The translations under genes were made by a program, and so were the position numbers. Shown piece after piece: positions 1 to 7,421 of a DNA stretch of 64,000 nt (positions are counted from its first letter, which is position 1; the number at the start of each line of letters is the position of its first letter). The stretch comes from Micromonospora yangpuensis. Its GTDB lineage: Bacteria; Actinomycetota; Actinomycetes; Mycobacteriales; Micromonosporaceae. Where the stretch lies: the NCBI RefSeq assembly GCF_900091615.1, contig NZ_FMIA01000002.1, positions 5,890,001-5,954,000 on the forward strand. Direction: 5' to 3'. The notes under the pieces are model-generated. The model was given only the letters and a program-made list of their open reading frames with translations. It had not been told where the DNA came from and searched no databases.

Positions 1-4
1 TCGG

Positions 5-871
5 ATGATCCCCGGCGGCCCGGCCGGGGACCGGCAGGCGGGTCCCGGCGGCCCGGCCGGGGACCGGCAGGCGGGTCCCGGCCGCCCGGCCGGGGACGGT
101 GGGACGAGTCCCGGCCGCCCGGCCGGGGACGGTGGGACGGGTTCCGGCCGCCCGGCCGGGGACAGTGGGACGGGTTCCGGCCGCCCGGCCGGGGACAGTG
201 GGACGGGTGCCGGCTCCGGTGGTGGTGCCGGGCCGGATCCGGTACGCCTGCTGATCGTCGACGACCATCCGGTGGTCCGGGACGGCCTGCGCGGCATGTT
301 CGCCGGCGACCCGGGGTTCGAGGTCGTCGGCGAGGCCCGGGACGGTGCCGAGGCGCTCGCCCTGGCCGCCACGTACCACCCGGACGTGGTCCTGATGGAC
401 CTGCGGATGCCGGGCATGGACGGAGTCACCGCGATCGGCCGGCTGGCCCGGTCCGCGCCGACGGTCCGGGTACTCGTGCTGACCACGTACGACACCGACG
501 CCGACGTGCTGCCGGCGATCGAGGCCGGGGCCACCGGTTACCTGCTCAAGGACGCGCCCCGGGACGAGCTGGTCCGGGCGGTACGGGCGGCAGCCCGGGG
601 CGAGTCGGTGCTCTCCCCCACCGTCGCCGGACGGCTCATGGGCCACCTGCGCGCCCCGGCCGCCGAGCCACTGAGCCAACGGGAACTGGAGGTGCTGACC
701 CTGGTGGCCCGGGGCTCGTCCAACCGGGAGGCCGCCGCCCGACTGTTCATCAGCGAGGCCACCGTCAAGACCCACCTGCTGCACGTCTACGCCAAACTCG
801 GCGTCAACGACCGGGCCGCCGCGGTCGCCGCCGCCTACGACCGCCGCCTCCTAACCCCCCGCCCCTGGTAA
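5..871 (+). CDS. LuxR/NarL-family response regulator with repeat-encoded N-terminus
   Basis: A two-component response regulator. The receiver domain spans about residues 79-195, with the acidic pair D86-D87, phospho-acceptor D132 in MDLRMPGMDG, T160/T161 and K182 (LLKD). A GerE/LuxR helix-turn-helix follows at about 222-286 (LSQRELEVL ... TVKTHL). It should bind DNA when phosphorylated by a sensor kinase; no kinase is visible, and it may lie just left of the window. The first 75 or so residues are an 11-residue tandem repeat rich in Gly, Pro, Asp and Arg, which is not part of the family. The ATG at 5 is the only in-frame start candidate seen before the receiver, and the reading frame stays open to the window edge, so the true start may lie upstream. 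The TAA stop lies inside a dispersed palindromic element. Confidence 0.85.
   Translation: MIPGGPAGDRQAGPGGPAGDRQAGPGRPAGDGGTSPGRPAGDGGTGSGRPAGDSGTGSGRPAGDSGTGAGSGGGAGPDPVRLLIVDDHPVVRDGLRGMFAGDPGFEVVGEARDGAEALALAATYHPDVVLMDLRMPGMDGVTAIGRLARSAPTVRVLVLTTYDTDADVLPAIEAGATGYLLKDAPRDELVRAVRAAARGESVLSPTVAGRLMGHLRAPAAEPLSQRELEVLTLVARGSSNREAAARLFISEATVKTHLLHVYAKLGVNDRAAAVAAAYDRRLLTPRPW
14..220 (+). repeat. 33-bp minisatellite, about 6 units, within the response-regulator 5' end
   Basis: Units of 33 bp (such as GGCGGCCCGGCCGGGGACCG...) are repeated about six times and drift from left to right. They encode variants of PGRPAGDGGTG. The unit length is a multiple of three, so copy-number change would keep the frame. 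Confidence 0.85.
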
Positions 872-950
872 GGAAGGGCCCCTTGTTAACGCATTCGGTA
901 GAGCGGGGCACCCCTCTCACGACCGCCCGTTAACAAGGGGCCCTTCCTTC
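869..950 (+). repeat. Family-1 palindromic element, copy 1 (full form)
   Basis: About 82 bp. The outer arms AAGGAAGGGCCCCTTGTTAA and TTAACAAGGGGCCCTTCCTT are inverted repeats, and an inner GC-rich hairpin (GAGCGGGGCACCCCTCTCAC) lies between them. The left end TAAGG provides the TAA stop codon of the response regulator. The WYL regulator starts 12 bp after the right end. Confidence 0.85.
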
Positions 951-961
951 ACAATGGGTGG

Positions 962-1933
962 GTGCGGGCGGCCAGGTTGATCTCGATGGTGTTGCTGTTG
1001 CAGGCGCGGGAGACGATGACCGCCGCCGAACTGGCCGAGGAGCTGGAGGTCTCCGAGCGGACCGTGTACCGGGACGTGCTGGCGCTCTCCGCGGCCGGGG
1101 TGCCGGTCTACGCCGACCGGGGGCCCTCCGGCGGGTACCGGCTGCTCGGCGGGTACCGCACCCGGCTGACCGGGCTCAGCCGGGACGAGGCGGAGGCGCT
1201 TTTCCTGGCCGGGCTGACGGGGCCGGTCAGCGAGATGGGGCTCGCCGAGGCGGTTGCCGCCGCCGAGTTGAAGCTGCTCGCGGCGCTTCCGCCCACCCTG
1301 CGCGACGCTCCGGCCCGTACCGGTCAACGTTTTCACCTCGACGTACCGGGCTGGTTCCGGGAGTCCGCCGCACCACCGTGGTTGACCGAGCTGGCGCGGG
1401 CGGTCTGGCAGGACCGGATCGTCGCGCTGCGCTACCGGCGCGGCGACCGGGAGGTGCTCCGCAGCGTGCAGCCGTACGGCCTGGTGCTCAAGGGCGGGAT
1501 CTGGTACCTCGTCGGGCGGGTCGGCACGGCGCTGCGGACGTACCGGGTGGACCGGGTGACCGACGTCGAGGTGGGTGCGGAGACGTTCGACCGGGACGAG
1601 GGGTTCGACCTGGGCGCGCACTGGCGGGAGCGAGCCGCCGGGTTCCTGCGGCAGATGCTGTCCGAACGGGTCACCCTACGGGTCAGCCCGACCGGCGTAC
1701 GGATGCTGCACCACCTGGTGGACGCCCCGTTCGTCTTCGCCGAGGCGGTCGCCGCCGCCGACGGGCCCGACGGGCAGGGCTGGGCGGTGCTGCGGCTGCC
1801 CGTCGAGTCCGTGGAGGTGGCGTACCACCAGTTGTTGGGCCTGGGCCCGGAGGTGGAGGTGCTGGACCCGCCCGAGTTGCGCGACCTGTTCGCCGACGCG
1901 GCCCACCGGTCAGCACGACTGTACGGAGTTTGA
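962..1933 (+). CDS. WYL-domain transcriptional regulator (YafY/DeoR-like HTH)
   Basis: A 323-residue regulator of the YafY/PafBC class. The N-terminal winged helix-turn-helix covers about residues 1-65 (TAAELAEELEVSERTVYRD). The WYL ligand-sensing domain follows, with its signature in YGLVLKGGIWYLVG, and then a C-terminal WCX extension. WYL proteins bind nucleic-acid or nucleotide ligands and control diverse targets. The GTG at 962 directly begins the conserved HTH, and no good Shine-Dalgarno sequence is visible. The gene faces the SDR gene at 2105-3022 tail to tail, with repeats between them. Its target cannot be deduced from the sequence. Confidence 0.88.
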   Translation: MRAARLISMVLLLQARETMTAAELAEELEVSERTVYRDVLALSAAGVPVYADRGPSGGYRLLGGYRTRLTGLSRDEAEALFLAGLTGPVSEMGLAEAVAAAELKLLAALPPTLRDAPARTGQRFHLDVPGWFRESAAPPWLTELARAVWQDRIVALRYRRGDREVLRSVQPYGLVLKGGIWYLVGRVGTALRTYRVDRVTDVEVGAETFDRDEGFDLGAHWRERAAGFLRQMLSERVTLRVSPTGVRMLHHLVDAPFVFAEAVAAADGPDGQGWAVLRLPVESVEVAYHQLLGLGPEVEVLDPPELRDLFADAAHRSARLYGV

Positions 1934-1951
1934 AGCGCGGCTTACGGAGCG

Positions 1952-2050
1952 GCAGTAGCGCGCGGCACTACGCACCGGCGGTAGCGCGCGGCACTATGCA
2001 CCCGGCGGTAGTGCGCGGCGCTGAGCACCCGGCGGTAGTGCGCGGCACTG
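1952..2050 (+). repeat. Tandem repeat of about 27 bp, 4 units
   Basis: Four degenerate copies of a unit beginning GTAGYGCGCGGCACTAYGCA, with 26-27 bp period, directly after the WYL gene stop. The array is non-coding and leads into a family-1 palindrome. Confidence 0.75.
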
Positions 2051-2055
2051 CGGAG

Positions 2056-2108
2056 GTTAGAAGGGGCCCCTTCTATACCGAAAGCGTTAACAGGGGGCCC
2101 TTCCTTAC
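2056..2108 (-). repeat. Family-1 palindromic element, copy 2 (short form)
   Basis: Short version, about 53 bp. Read on the minus strand it starts GTAAGGAAGGGCCCCCTGTT, and TAA at 2107-2105 is the stop codon of the SDR gene. It lacks the inner hairpin of the full form and ends in GGGGCCCCTTCTAAC. Confidence 0.85.
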
Positions 2109-3022
2109 CGGTAGCCGGTGGGGTTGGCGGGGTGGCCGGGCTCCTGGACCTCCAGCATGTAGCGCCAGGCGTCGGGGCGGCTGCCGTCGAGGTCGGTGAA
2201 GCCGTACACCTTGGCCAGCTCGCCGCTGGACGTGGACCGCCCGTTCCACCGGGCCCGGTCGGGGTCGGCGGCGAGGGCGGCCACCGCCCGGCCGACGAAG
2301 GCGGGGCTCTCCGAGATGACGAAGTGCGGCTCCCTGGCGGCGGCGTCCCGCCAGTTGCTCTCGGTGACACCGAAGTGGTCGAGCATCGCCTCCGACCGTA
2401 GCCAGCCGGGGGTGACCGCCACGGCGGTGCAGCCGTGCGGCTCCAGCTCCTTGGCCTGGGCGAACGCGAGCCGGTTCACCGACGTCTTGGCCAGGTCGTA
2501 GAAGACCGAGAGGCGGTAGTTGGCCTCGTTGTACTCGGTGGTGCCGTCGCCGATCTCCACCAGCAGTCCGCCCGGGTTGCGGATCAGCAGGGGCAGCGCG
2601 AAGTGGCTGGTGATCAGGTGGGTGTCGACGGCCAGCCGGAGGGTGCGCAGGCCGGCGTCGAGTGGCTGTTCCCAGACCGGCCGCTCCCAGGTGATCAGCG
2701 GGTCGGCCCCCCAGATGTCGTTTACCAGGACGTCGAGCCGGCCCTGTTCGGCGTCGATCCGCTCGACCAGGGCGCGTACCTGGTCGGGCTCCAGGTGGTC
2801 GACCACGACGGCGATGCCGGTGCCGCCGGCGGCGGTGACCAGTTCGGCGGTCTCCTCGATGGTCTCCGGCCGGTTCAGCTCGGAACGGCCGGCCCGGCTG
2901 CTGCGTCCGGTGGCGTAGACGGTGGCGCCGGCCGCCCCGAGCTGCACCGCGATCTGTCGGCCGGCGCCCCGGGTCGCCCCGGCGACCAGGGCCACGGCAC
3001 CGGTGAGTGGTTGTGCTGTCAT
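2105..3022 (-). CDS. Short-chain dehydrogenase/reductase (SDR family)
   Basis: A 305-residue NAD(P)-dependent oxidoreductase. The N-terminal Rossmann motif is GATRGAGRQ (a variant of TGxxxGxG, about residues 15-23), and the catalytic YxxxK appears as YDLAK. The usual active-site Ser/Thr region reads EIGDGT, and the VNDIWGADP segment replaces the common NNAG motif, so this is a divergent SDR branch. The ATG at 3022 gives the normal SDR N-terminus. The substrate is unknown. The alpha/beta hydrolase upstream ends 36 bp before this start, so the two may be co-transcribed. The stop TAA lies inside a family-1 palindrome. Confidence 0.88.
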   Translation of the reverse strand: MTAQPLTGAVALVAGATRGAGRQIAVQLGAAGATVYATGRSSRAGRSELNRPETIEETAELVTAAGGTGIAVVVDHLEPDQVRALVERIDAEQGRLDVLVNDIWGADPLITWERPVWEQPLDAGLRTLRLAVDTHLITSHFALPLLIRNPGGLLVEIGDGTTEYNEANYRLSVFYDLAKTSVNRLAFAQAKELEPHGCTAVAVTPGWLRSEAMLDHFGVTESNWRDAAAREPHFVISESPAFVGRAVAALAADPDRARWNGRSTSSGELAKVYGFTDLDGSRPDAWRYMLEVQEPGHPANPTGYR

Positions 3023-3058
3023 ACCGGCGACGATGCCAGGGGTACCTGACAGACCACG

Positions 3059-3961
3059 TCAGTCTTTGTGCGCGGCCTCGTTGAGAAATTCGGAGATCCT
3101 GGCGCGCAGGTCGGCACGTTCGGACCAGAGCACCCCCGGTCGGTCGTACACGTGCAGCTCGGCGCCGGGCAGGGCGGCGGCCAGCTCCTCGGCGACCGGC
3201 ACCGGGTGCAGGTCGTCACCGGCGCAGCCGATCACCAGCGCCGGCGCGGTGACCGCCGACAGCGCCGCCCGGTCGGGCAGGGGCACCTGGTCGGCGAGGG
3301 TGGCCAGGCCCGGCGCGAGACCGTCGCGCAGCAGGTGGTCGAGGCGTTGACGCAGGTACGACCAGCCGGCCGGGGTGTTACGCACCGCCGGCGGCAGCTC
3401 GACCGAGACCACCTCGGCGACCACCGAGGCGTCCCCGCTGGCGACCGCGTCGAGCAGGTCGGTGATCCGTTCCCGGGCCACCGCGCCGCGCGGCTGGTCG
3501 AGGGCCGCGGGCAGGAAGAGGACCAGCCGGTCGAAGCGCTGCGGGCTCTCGGCCAGCAGCCGGCAGAGCGCTCCCGCGCCCAGGCTCGCCCCGAACGCCC
3601 GCGTCGCGCCGCCCAGGTCGGCGATCGCGCGCAGGTCCCGGGCCAGATCGTGGTACGTCCAGGTGCCCGGCGGCGCGTCGGAACGGCCGTGTCCCCGGAA
3701 CTGGAAGAAGATCCGGCGACCGGTCACCCCGCTGCCGAACGGCCGGGTGGTGGCGATGCCGTTGCCCAACCCGTGCGCGAAGACGGTGACCGGCGTGCCG
3801 GTGCCGGTGGTCAACTGCTCCAGGCGTACGCCGTGTGGCGTGGTGACCAGGTCGGTGTCCGGATCGGGCAGGGCGGGTCGACCGGTACGCGGGCCACCGG
3901 GGCCGGGGCCGGCGAGGCGCGGGCCGCCGTCGGGCGGAGGCGGCCAGCGGAAACCTCTCAC
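3059..3961 (-). CDS. Alpha/beta-fold hydrolase
   Basis: A 300-residue alpha/beta hydrolase. The nucleophile elbow is GASLGAG, the oxyanion region is AHGLGNG, and the acid is probably the Asp in GCAGDDLHP. The substrate is unknown. The first 35 or so residues are Pro/Gly-rich and may be non-native. The GTG start at 3961 overlaps the TGA of the DUF2516 gene (GTGA), which indicates translational coupling. The three minus-strand genes DUF2516, hydrolase and SDR form a likely transcription unit. Confidence 0.8.
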   Translation of the reverse strand: MRGFRWPPPPDGGPRLAGPGPGGPRTGRPALPDPDTDLVTTPHGVRLEQLTTGTGTPVTVFAHGLGNGIATTRPFGSGVTGRRIFFQFRGHGRSDAPPGTWTYHDLARDLRAIADLGGATRAFGASLGAGALCRLLAESPQRFDRLVLFLPAALDQPRGAVARERITDLLDAVASGDASVVAEVVSVELPPAVRNTPAGWSYLRQRLDHLLRDGLAPGLATLADQVPLPDRAALSAVTAPALVIGCAGDDLHPVPVAEELAAALPGAELHVYDRPGVLWSERADLRARISEFLNEAAHKD

Positions 3962-4275
3962 CAGGACCCTCGACCGCCGTCGCTCAGGTCGCGCAACCCG
4001 ACCCGGACGTCCAGCAGGTAGATGAGGCCCGCCGCGATGCCGACCAGGCCGAAGAGGCTGATCGGGCCGAAGCCGAGCAGGGTCAGCACCAGGCAGACCG
4101 CCAGGATGGCGATCCAGCCCCCCTTGGGCAGCGTGCCGATGGCGGGGAACGCGTCGGACCGCTGGGTGATGGCGTGCACCAACGCGACACCCTGGACGAT
4201 CAACGCGAAGACGAGCAGGATCAGCTCGATCACGTCGCGGACGTGGAGAAAGAAAATCGGCGCGGCGTAGGCCAT
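3958..4275 (-). CDS. DUF2516 integral membrane protein
   Basis: About 105 residues with three hydrophobic segments (IELILLVFALIVQGVALVHA; GWIAILAVCLVLTLLGFG; ISLFGLVGIAAGLIYLLDV). The DSPAF-like loop reads RSDAFPAIGTLPKGGW. This matches DUF2516, the family of M. tuberculosis Rv0476, which lies next to hbhA there as here. I chose the internal ATG at 4275 because homologues begin at this point; an extra 13-residue basic extension is possible. Function unknown. A terminator-like hairpin separates it from the HbhA-like gene. Confidence 0.8.
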   Translation of the reverse strand: MAYAAPIFFLHVRDVIELILLVFALIVQGVALVHAITQRSDAFPAIGTLPKGGWIAILAVCLVLTLLGFGPISLFGLVGIAAGLIYLLDVRVGLRDLSDGGRGSW

Positions 4276-4295
4276 GCCGGCAAGCTTATGCCGAC

Positions 4296-4331
4296 GACCC
4301 CGGAAACGTCCCACCTGACGCTTCCGGGGTC
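4296..4331 (-). terminator. Hairpin after the HbhA-like gene
   Basis: A perfect 10-bp stem GACCCCGGAA / TTCCGGGGTC with a 16-nt loop, 16 bp beyond the TAG of the HbhA-like gene. There is no U-tract, as is common for actinobacterial terminators. Confidence 0.65.
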
Positions 4332-4346
4332 ACCGGTGTGACGCTG

Positions 4347-5420
4347 CTATTCGGCGGCCGGGCGGGTCCGCTTCGTACCCTTGGCGGGCTTCGCCGGGGC
4401 GGTGTCCCCGGCCGCCGCACCGGCAGCCCGCGCCCGGGTGGTCCCGGTGGTGGCCGACCTGCCGGCCGACTTGCCACCGCTCTCCGTCGTGCCCTTGGTC
4501 GTGGTGGCCTTGGCCCGCGTGGCCTTGGTCGTGGCGGACTTCGAGGCGTCGGCCTTGGCAGTGGCGGACTTGGTGGTGTCGGACTTGGTCGTGTCGGCCT
4601 TGGTCGTGTCGGACTTGGCAGTGTCGGCCTTGGTTTTCACGGCCTTGGTGGCCGTGGTGACCCGGGTCCGGCCGGCCTTCGCGGCGGCCGGCTTGGCGTC
4701 CACCACCTCCGCCACGGCGGCCGGCGTGGGCACCTCGCCCGGCGCGGCGGCTGGCGCGGACTTCCCAGCCGGCGCGGTGGCCGGCTTCGTCGCGCTGGTG
4801 TCGACGGCGCTCTCGGTCGCCTCGATGTCGGCGTTCACCGTCTCGGCGGCCTCCAGCACGCCGGTGCCGACGACCCGTTCACCCCGGGCGACCAGCGCAC
4901 CGTACGCGGCCAGCGCCCGCTGCTGGGCGGTGACGAACGCCACGGCCGCGTTGCGGGTGGCCGCCTCGCGCAGCCGGTCCACGTCCGCCGCGTGCCGCAA
5001 CCGGTCCAGGTCGGCGACCTCGCGCAGCCGGACCGGGTCCGCCACCTCACGCAACCGGTCCGGATCCGCCAACTGTCGCAGCCGGTTGACCTCGGCCATC
5101 CCGCGCAGCCGGTGCTGGTCCACGGTCTCCCGCAGCCGGTCCAGGTCGACGGCCTCCCGCAGCCGGTCCAGGTCGGCCGGGGAGACGCCCTTCTCGCGGA
5201 GACCGGCGGCGGTCTGGTTGGCCGTCCGGAACGTCTCGGTGGCCTTCGCACGCAGCTCGAATCCGGTGACGACGGCCTTGCCACCCAGCTCGGCGGCGAC
5301 CCGACCGCCCAGGTCGGACACCACCGTCGGCAGCTTGCGCAGCTGCTGGTACGCCAACTCGCCGGCGCCGGCGGCGGCGTAGAGCGGGGCCGGGATGCGG
5401 TTGGTCTTCGGCTGGGTCAT
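4347..5420 (-). CDS. HbhA-like (heparin-binding hemagglutinin-like) helical protein
   Basis: 357 residues with the three-part plan of mycobacterial HbhA. First comes a short conserved N-terminal segment (PAPLYAAAGAGELAYQQLRKL). Next is a long amphipathic helical region, here containing eight tandem 9-residue repeats of the DLDRLREAV type at residues 83-154. Last is a Lys/Ala/Thr-rich tail (KADTTKSDTTK repeats, about 230-357). In mycobacteria the basic tail binds heparan sulfate; whether it does so here is inference. ATG at 5420 overlaps the TGA of the XRE regulator (TGATG) behind a strong GAGGAGGAGAAG ribosome site, so expression is coupled to that regulator. The gene order regulator-HbhA-DUF2516 matches M. 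tuberculosis. Confidence 0.8.
   Translation of the reverse strand: MTQPKTNRIPAPLYAAAGAGELAYQQLRKLPTVVSDLGGRVAAELGGKAVVTGFELRAKATETFRTANQTAAGLREKGVSPADLDRLREAVDLDRLRETVDQHRLRGMAEVNRLRQLADPDRLREVADPVRLREVADLDRLRHAADVDRLREAATRNAAVAFVTAQQRALAAYGALVARGERVVGTGVLEAAETVNADIEATESAVDTSATKPATAPAGKSAPAAAPGEVPTPAAVAEVVDAKPAAAKAGRTRVTTATKAVKTKADTAKSDTTKADTTKSDTTKSATAKADASKSATTKATRAKATTTKGTTESGGKSAGRSATTGTTRARAAGAAAGDTAPAKPAKGTKRTRPAAE
4959..5174 (-). repeat. 27-bp coding repeat, 8 units (DLDRLREAV nonapeptide)
   Basis: Eight contiguous 9-codon units encode D-x-[DHN]-R-L-R-x-x-[AV]. The L-R spacing predicts a continuous helix with a nine-residue pattern rather than a heptad. Confidence 0.85.
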
Positions 5421-6388
5421 CACTTCTCCTCCTCGGCCGCCGAGGCGGCCTGCTCGTCGGTCTGCTTCGCGGACGTACCGCGGGTGGTTCGGCCGGCTGC
5501 CCCGATCGGGCCCGACGCGGCGGCGGAACTGGCCGTTTCGGCCTGGCTGGACGGTTCGGCCTGGCTGGACGGTTCGCGCTGGTCCGACGTGGGGGCGGGT
5601 GCCTGGCCGGCCTCGCTCACCGCCACCGACTCCAGGACCGCCTCGGTCGGCGTACCCGCCGGGGTGGTGGGTCCGGTCGCCGCCGGCGTCACGGTCGCCG
5701 GAGCCGACGGCGCGGCAGCCGGCACCACGGTCTCCCCGGGCGTCGCGGCCTCGGCCGGCGCCGCCTGGGCCGACGCTGCCTCGGCCGACGCTGCCTCGGC
5801 CGACGCTGCCTCGGCGGGCGCTACCTGGGCCGACGCTGCCTCGGCGGGCGCTGCCTCGGCGGGCGCTGCCTCGGCGGGCGCTGCCTCGGCGCGAACCGTC
5901 TCGGGCCGCGCGACGGGCGTCGCCCCGGACTCCGTGGCCGCGGGCTGCGTCGCCCCGGACTCCGTGGCCGCGGGCTGTGCCACCCCGGATCGCGCGGCCT
6001 CGGACTGAACAGCCTCGGACTGGGCGGCGGCGGTGGCCTCGGCGAGGCGGCTGTTCTCCCGCCGGAACGTCTCGTAGATCTGGGTCAGCGACTGCTTCTG
6101 CGCCATCGTCAGATCGGCGTCGACCGCGATCGCCGCGAGCACGCCCTGCCCCTCCTTGTCGTCGAGGAGCCCGGCCCGCAGGTACATCGCCGGCGTGGAG
6201 ACCCGCAGCGCGCTGGCGAGTTGCTGGAGCACCTCGGCGCTGGGCTTGCGTAGCCCGCGCTCGACCTGGCTGAGGTACGGGTTGCTCACCCCGGCCTGCT
6301 CGGCGAGTTGACGTAGCGAGATCTTCGCGTTGTGGCGCAGGTCGCGAATGAATCCGCCGACGTCGGGAAGGTCCTTTCCAGTGGCCAT
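5420..6388 (-). CDS. XRE-family regulator with long Ala/Glu-rich tail (Rv0474-like)
   Basis: 322 residues. Residues 11-70 form an XRE helix-turn-helix (IRDLRHNAKISLRQLAEQAG ... NPYLSQVERGLRKPS). A conserved helical segment follows to about residue 120 (LTMAQKQSLTQIYETFRREN). This part corresponds to the mycobacterial regulator upstream of hbhA. The rest, about 125-322, is low-complexity Ala/Glu/Pro/Thr sequence built from 15-bp units and is absent from the mycobacterial protein as I remember it. The ATG at 6388 was chosen because it starts the conserved MATGKDLPDVGGF sequence. Palindromic sites just upstream suggest autoregulation. Its gene is translationally coupled to the HbhA-like gene. 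Confidence 0.82.
   Translation of the reverse strand: MATGKDLPDVGGFIRDLRHNAKISLRQLAEQAGVSNPYLSQVERGLRKPSAEVLQQLASALRVSTPAMYLRAGLLDDKEGQGVLAAIAVDADLTMAQKQSLTQIYETFRRENSRLAEATAAAQSEAVQSEAARSGVAQPAATESGATQPAATESGATPVARPETVRAEAAPAEAAPAEAAPAEAASAQVAPAEAASAEAASAEAASAQAAPAEAATPGETVVPAAAPSAPATVTPAATGPTTPAGTPTEAVLESVAVSEAGQAPAPTSDQREPSSQAEPSSQAETASSAAASGPIGAAGRTTRGTSAKQTDEQAASAAEEEK
5755..5895 (-). repeat. 15-bp coding repeat in the XRE tail (AEAAS/AEAAP units)
   Basis: Nine to ten copies of a 15-bp unit (GCTGCCTCGGCCGAC and variants on the plus strand) encode E-A-A-[SP]-A blocks. A second, 24-bp repeat near 5925-5985 encodes ATESGATQPA. Confidence 0.8.
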
Positions 6389-6396
6389 GACCTCGA

Positions 6397-6447
6397 CGCT
6401 AGCGACCCGCGCTAGCTCCTGCAAGCAAAACGCTAACCTCAGTTAGC
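6397..6447 (-). promoter_or_regulatory. Candidate autoregulatory operators upstream of the XRE gene
   Basis: Two 6-bp palindromes GCTAGC (6398-6403 and 6411-6416) and an inverted repeat GCTAAC-CTCA-GTTAGC (6432-6447) lie 10-60 bp upstream of the XRE ATG. They share the GCTA[AG]C half-site. XRE repressors commonly bind such sites at their own promoters. Confidence 0.5.
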
Positions 6448-6511
6448 AAGGTCTCAGGGCCCGCCGGACCCCGCGCTTGCGAACCACCCGATCGGTACGT
6501 ACCGTCCACCG

Positions 6512-7324
6512 GTGCCCAAGATCGACGTCAACGGTGCCCGGCTCGGATACGACGACACCGGTACCGGAACACCCCTGGTGCTGCTGCACGCCGGCATCGC
6601 CGACCGGCGGATGTGGCGGGAGCAGCTTCTCGCCCTGGCCGACCGGCACCGGGTGATCGTGCCCGACCTGCGCGGGTACGGGGAATCCGAGCTGCCGCAG
6701 ACGGAGTTCGCCCACCACGACGACGTGGCGGCGCTGCTGGCCGCGCTCGACATCCCACGGGCGGTCCTGGTGGGCTGCTCGTTCGGCGGGGCAGTGGCGA
6801 TCGACACCGCGCTGGCCCACCCGGAGCGGGTCGCCGGCCTCGCCCTGTTCGGTACCGCCGTCTCCGGGCACGAGTGGTCCGAGGAGACCAACGACCTCTG
6901 GGAGGAACTGGTAGGCGAGGTCGACCCGGCGGACCTCGCGGCCAACGCCGCCGCGGAGGTGCGGTTCTGGGTGGTCGGCCCGGGCCGACGCCCCGAGCAG
7001 GTCGATCCGGGACTCCTCGCCCTCGCCGAGGAGATGGACCGGCGCGCCCTCGCCGCCGAGCTGGCGCTCAGCGCCGTCGACCTGGCCGAACTCGACCCAC
7101 CGGCGATCGGGCGCCTCGCCGACCTGCGGGTACCGGTGCTGGTCACCGCCGGCGCGGCGGACGTACCGGAGATCAGCCGGCTCGCCGACCGGATCGCCGC
7201 CGAGGCCCCGTACGCGCTGCGCCACCCCGACGTCCCCGACGCCGGCCACCTGCTGCCCCTGGAACGCCCCGAGGCGGTCAACCGCATCCTGCTCGACTTC
7301 CTCACCGGCATCGACCGGGCCTGA
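6512..7324 (+). CDS. Alpha/beta hydrolase
   Basis: A 270-residue alpha/beta-fold hydrolase with an intact triad pattern: nucleophile in GCSFGGA, Asp in AGAADVPEI, His in DAGHLLPLERP, oxyanion segment LLHAGIADRRMW. It resembles 3-oxoadipate enol-lactonase-like esterases, but the substrate is not determinable. The GTG at 6512 gives the standard N-terminus (PKIDVNGARLGYDDTG). It is divergent from the XRE gene, so the 120-bp intergenic region with the GCTAGC sites could serve both. Confidence 0.85.
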   Translation: MPKIDVNGARLGYDDTGTGTPLVLLHAGIADRRMWREQLLALADRHRVIVPDLRGYGESELPQTEFAHHDDVAALLAALDIPRAVLVGCSFGGAVAIDTALAHPERVAGLALFGTAVSGHEWSEETNDLWEELVGEVDPADLAANAAAEVRFWVVGPGRRPEQVDPGLLALAEEMDRRALAAELALSAVDLAELDPPAIGRLADLRVPVLVTAGAADVPEISRLADRIAAEAPYALRHPDVPDAGHLLPLERPEAVNRILLDFLTGIDRA

Positions 7325-7333
7325 GGCGAGGAG

Positions 7334-7421
7334 CCCGGGTACGTCACCGGAGGGGCCGGACCGCCCCACCGGCACGACCCGGGTACGTCACCAGAGGGGC
7401 CGGACCGCCCCCACCGGCACG
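7334..7421 (-). repeat. 44-bp tandem duplication over the asparaginase 3' end
   Basis: Two near-identical copies (7334-7376 and 7378-7421) of a segment that contains the last codons and the stop of the asparaginase-like gene. The outer copy has lost one base and is non-coding. Confidence 0.85.

Noticed and set aside
869-950. Family-1 palindromes as integron attC sites, because they lie at gene 3' ends and contain GTTAAC
   Set aside because: The flanking genes are conserved chromosomal genes in mixed orientations, there is no integrase, and the element lacks the paired, asymmetric R/L boxes of attC.
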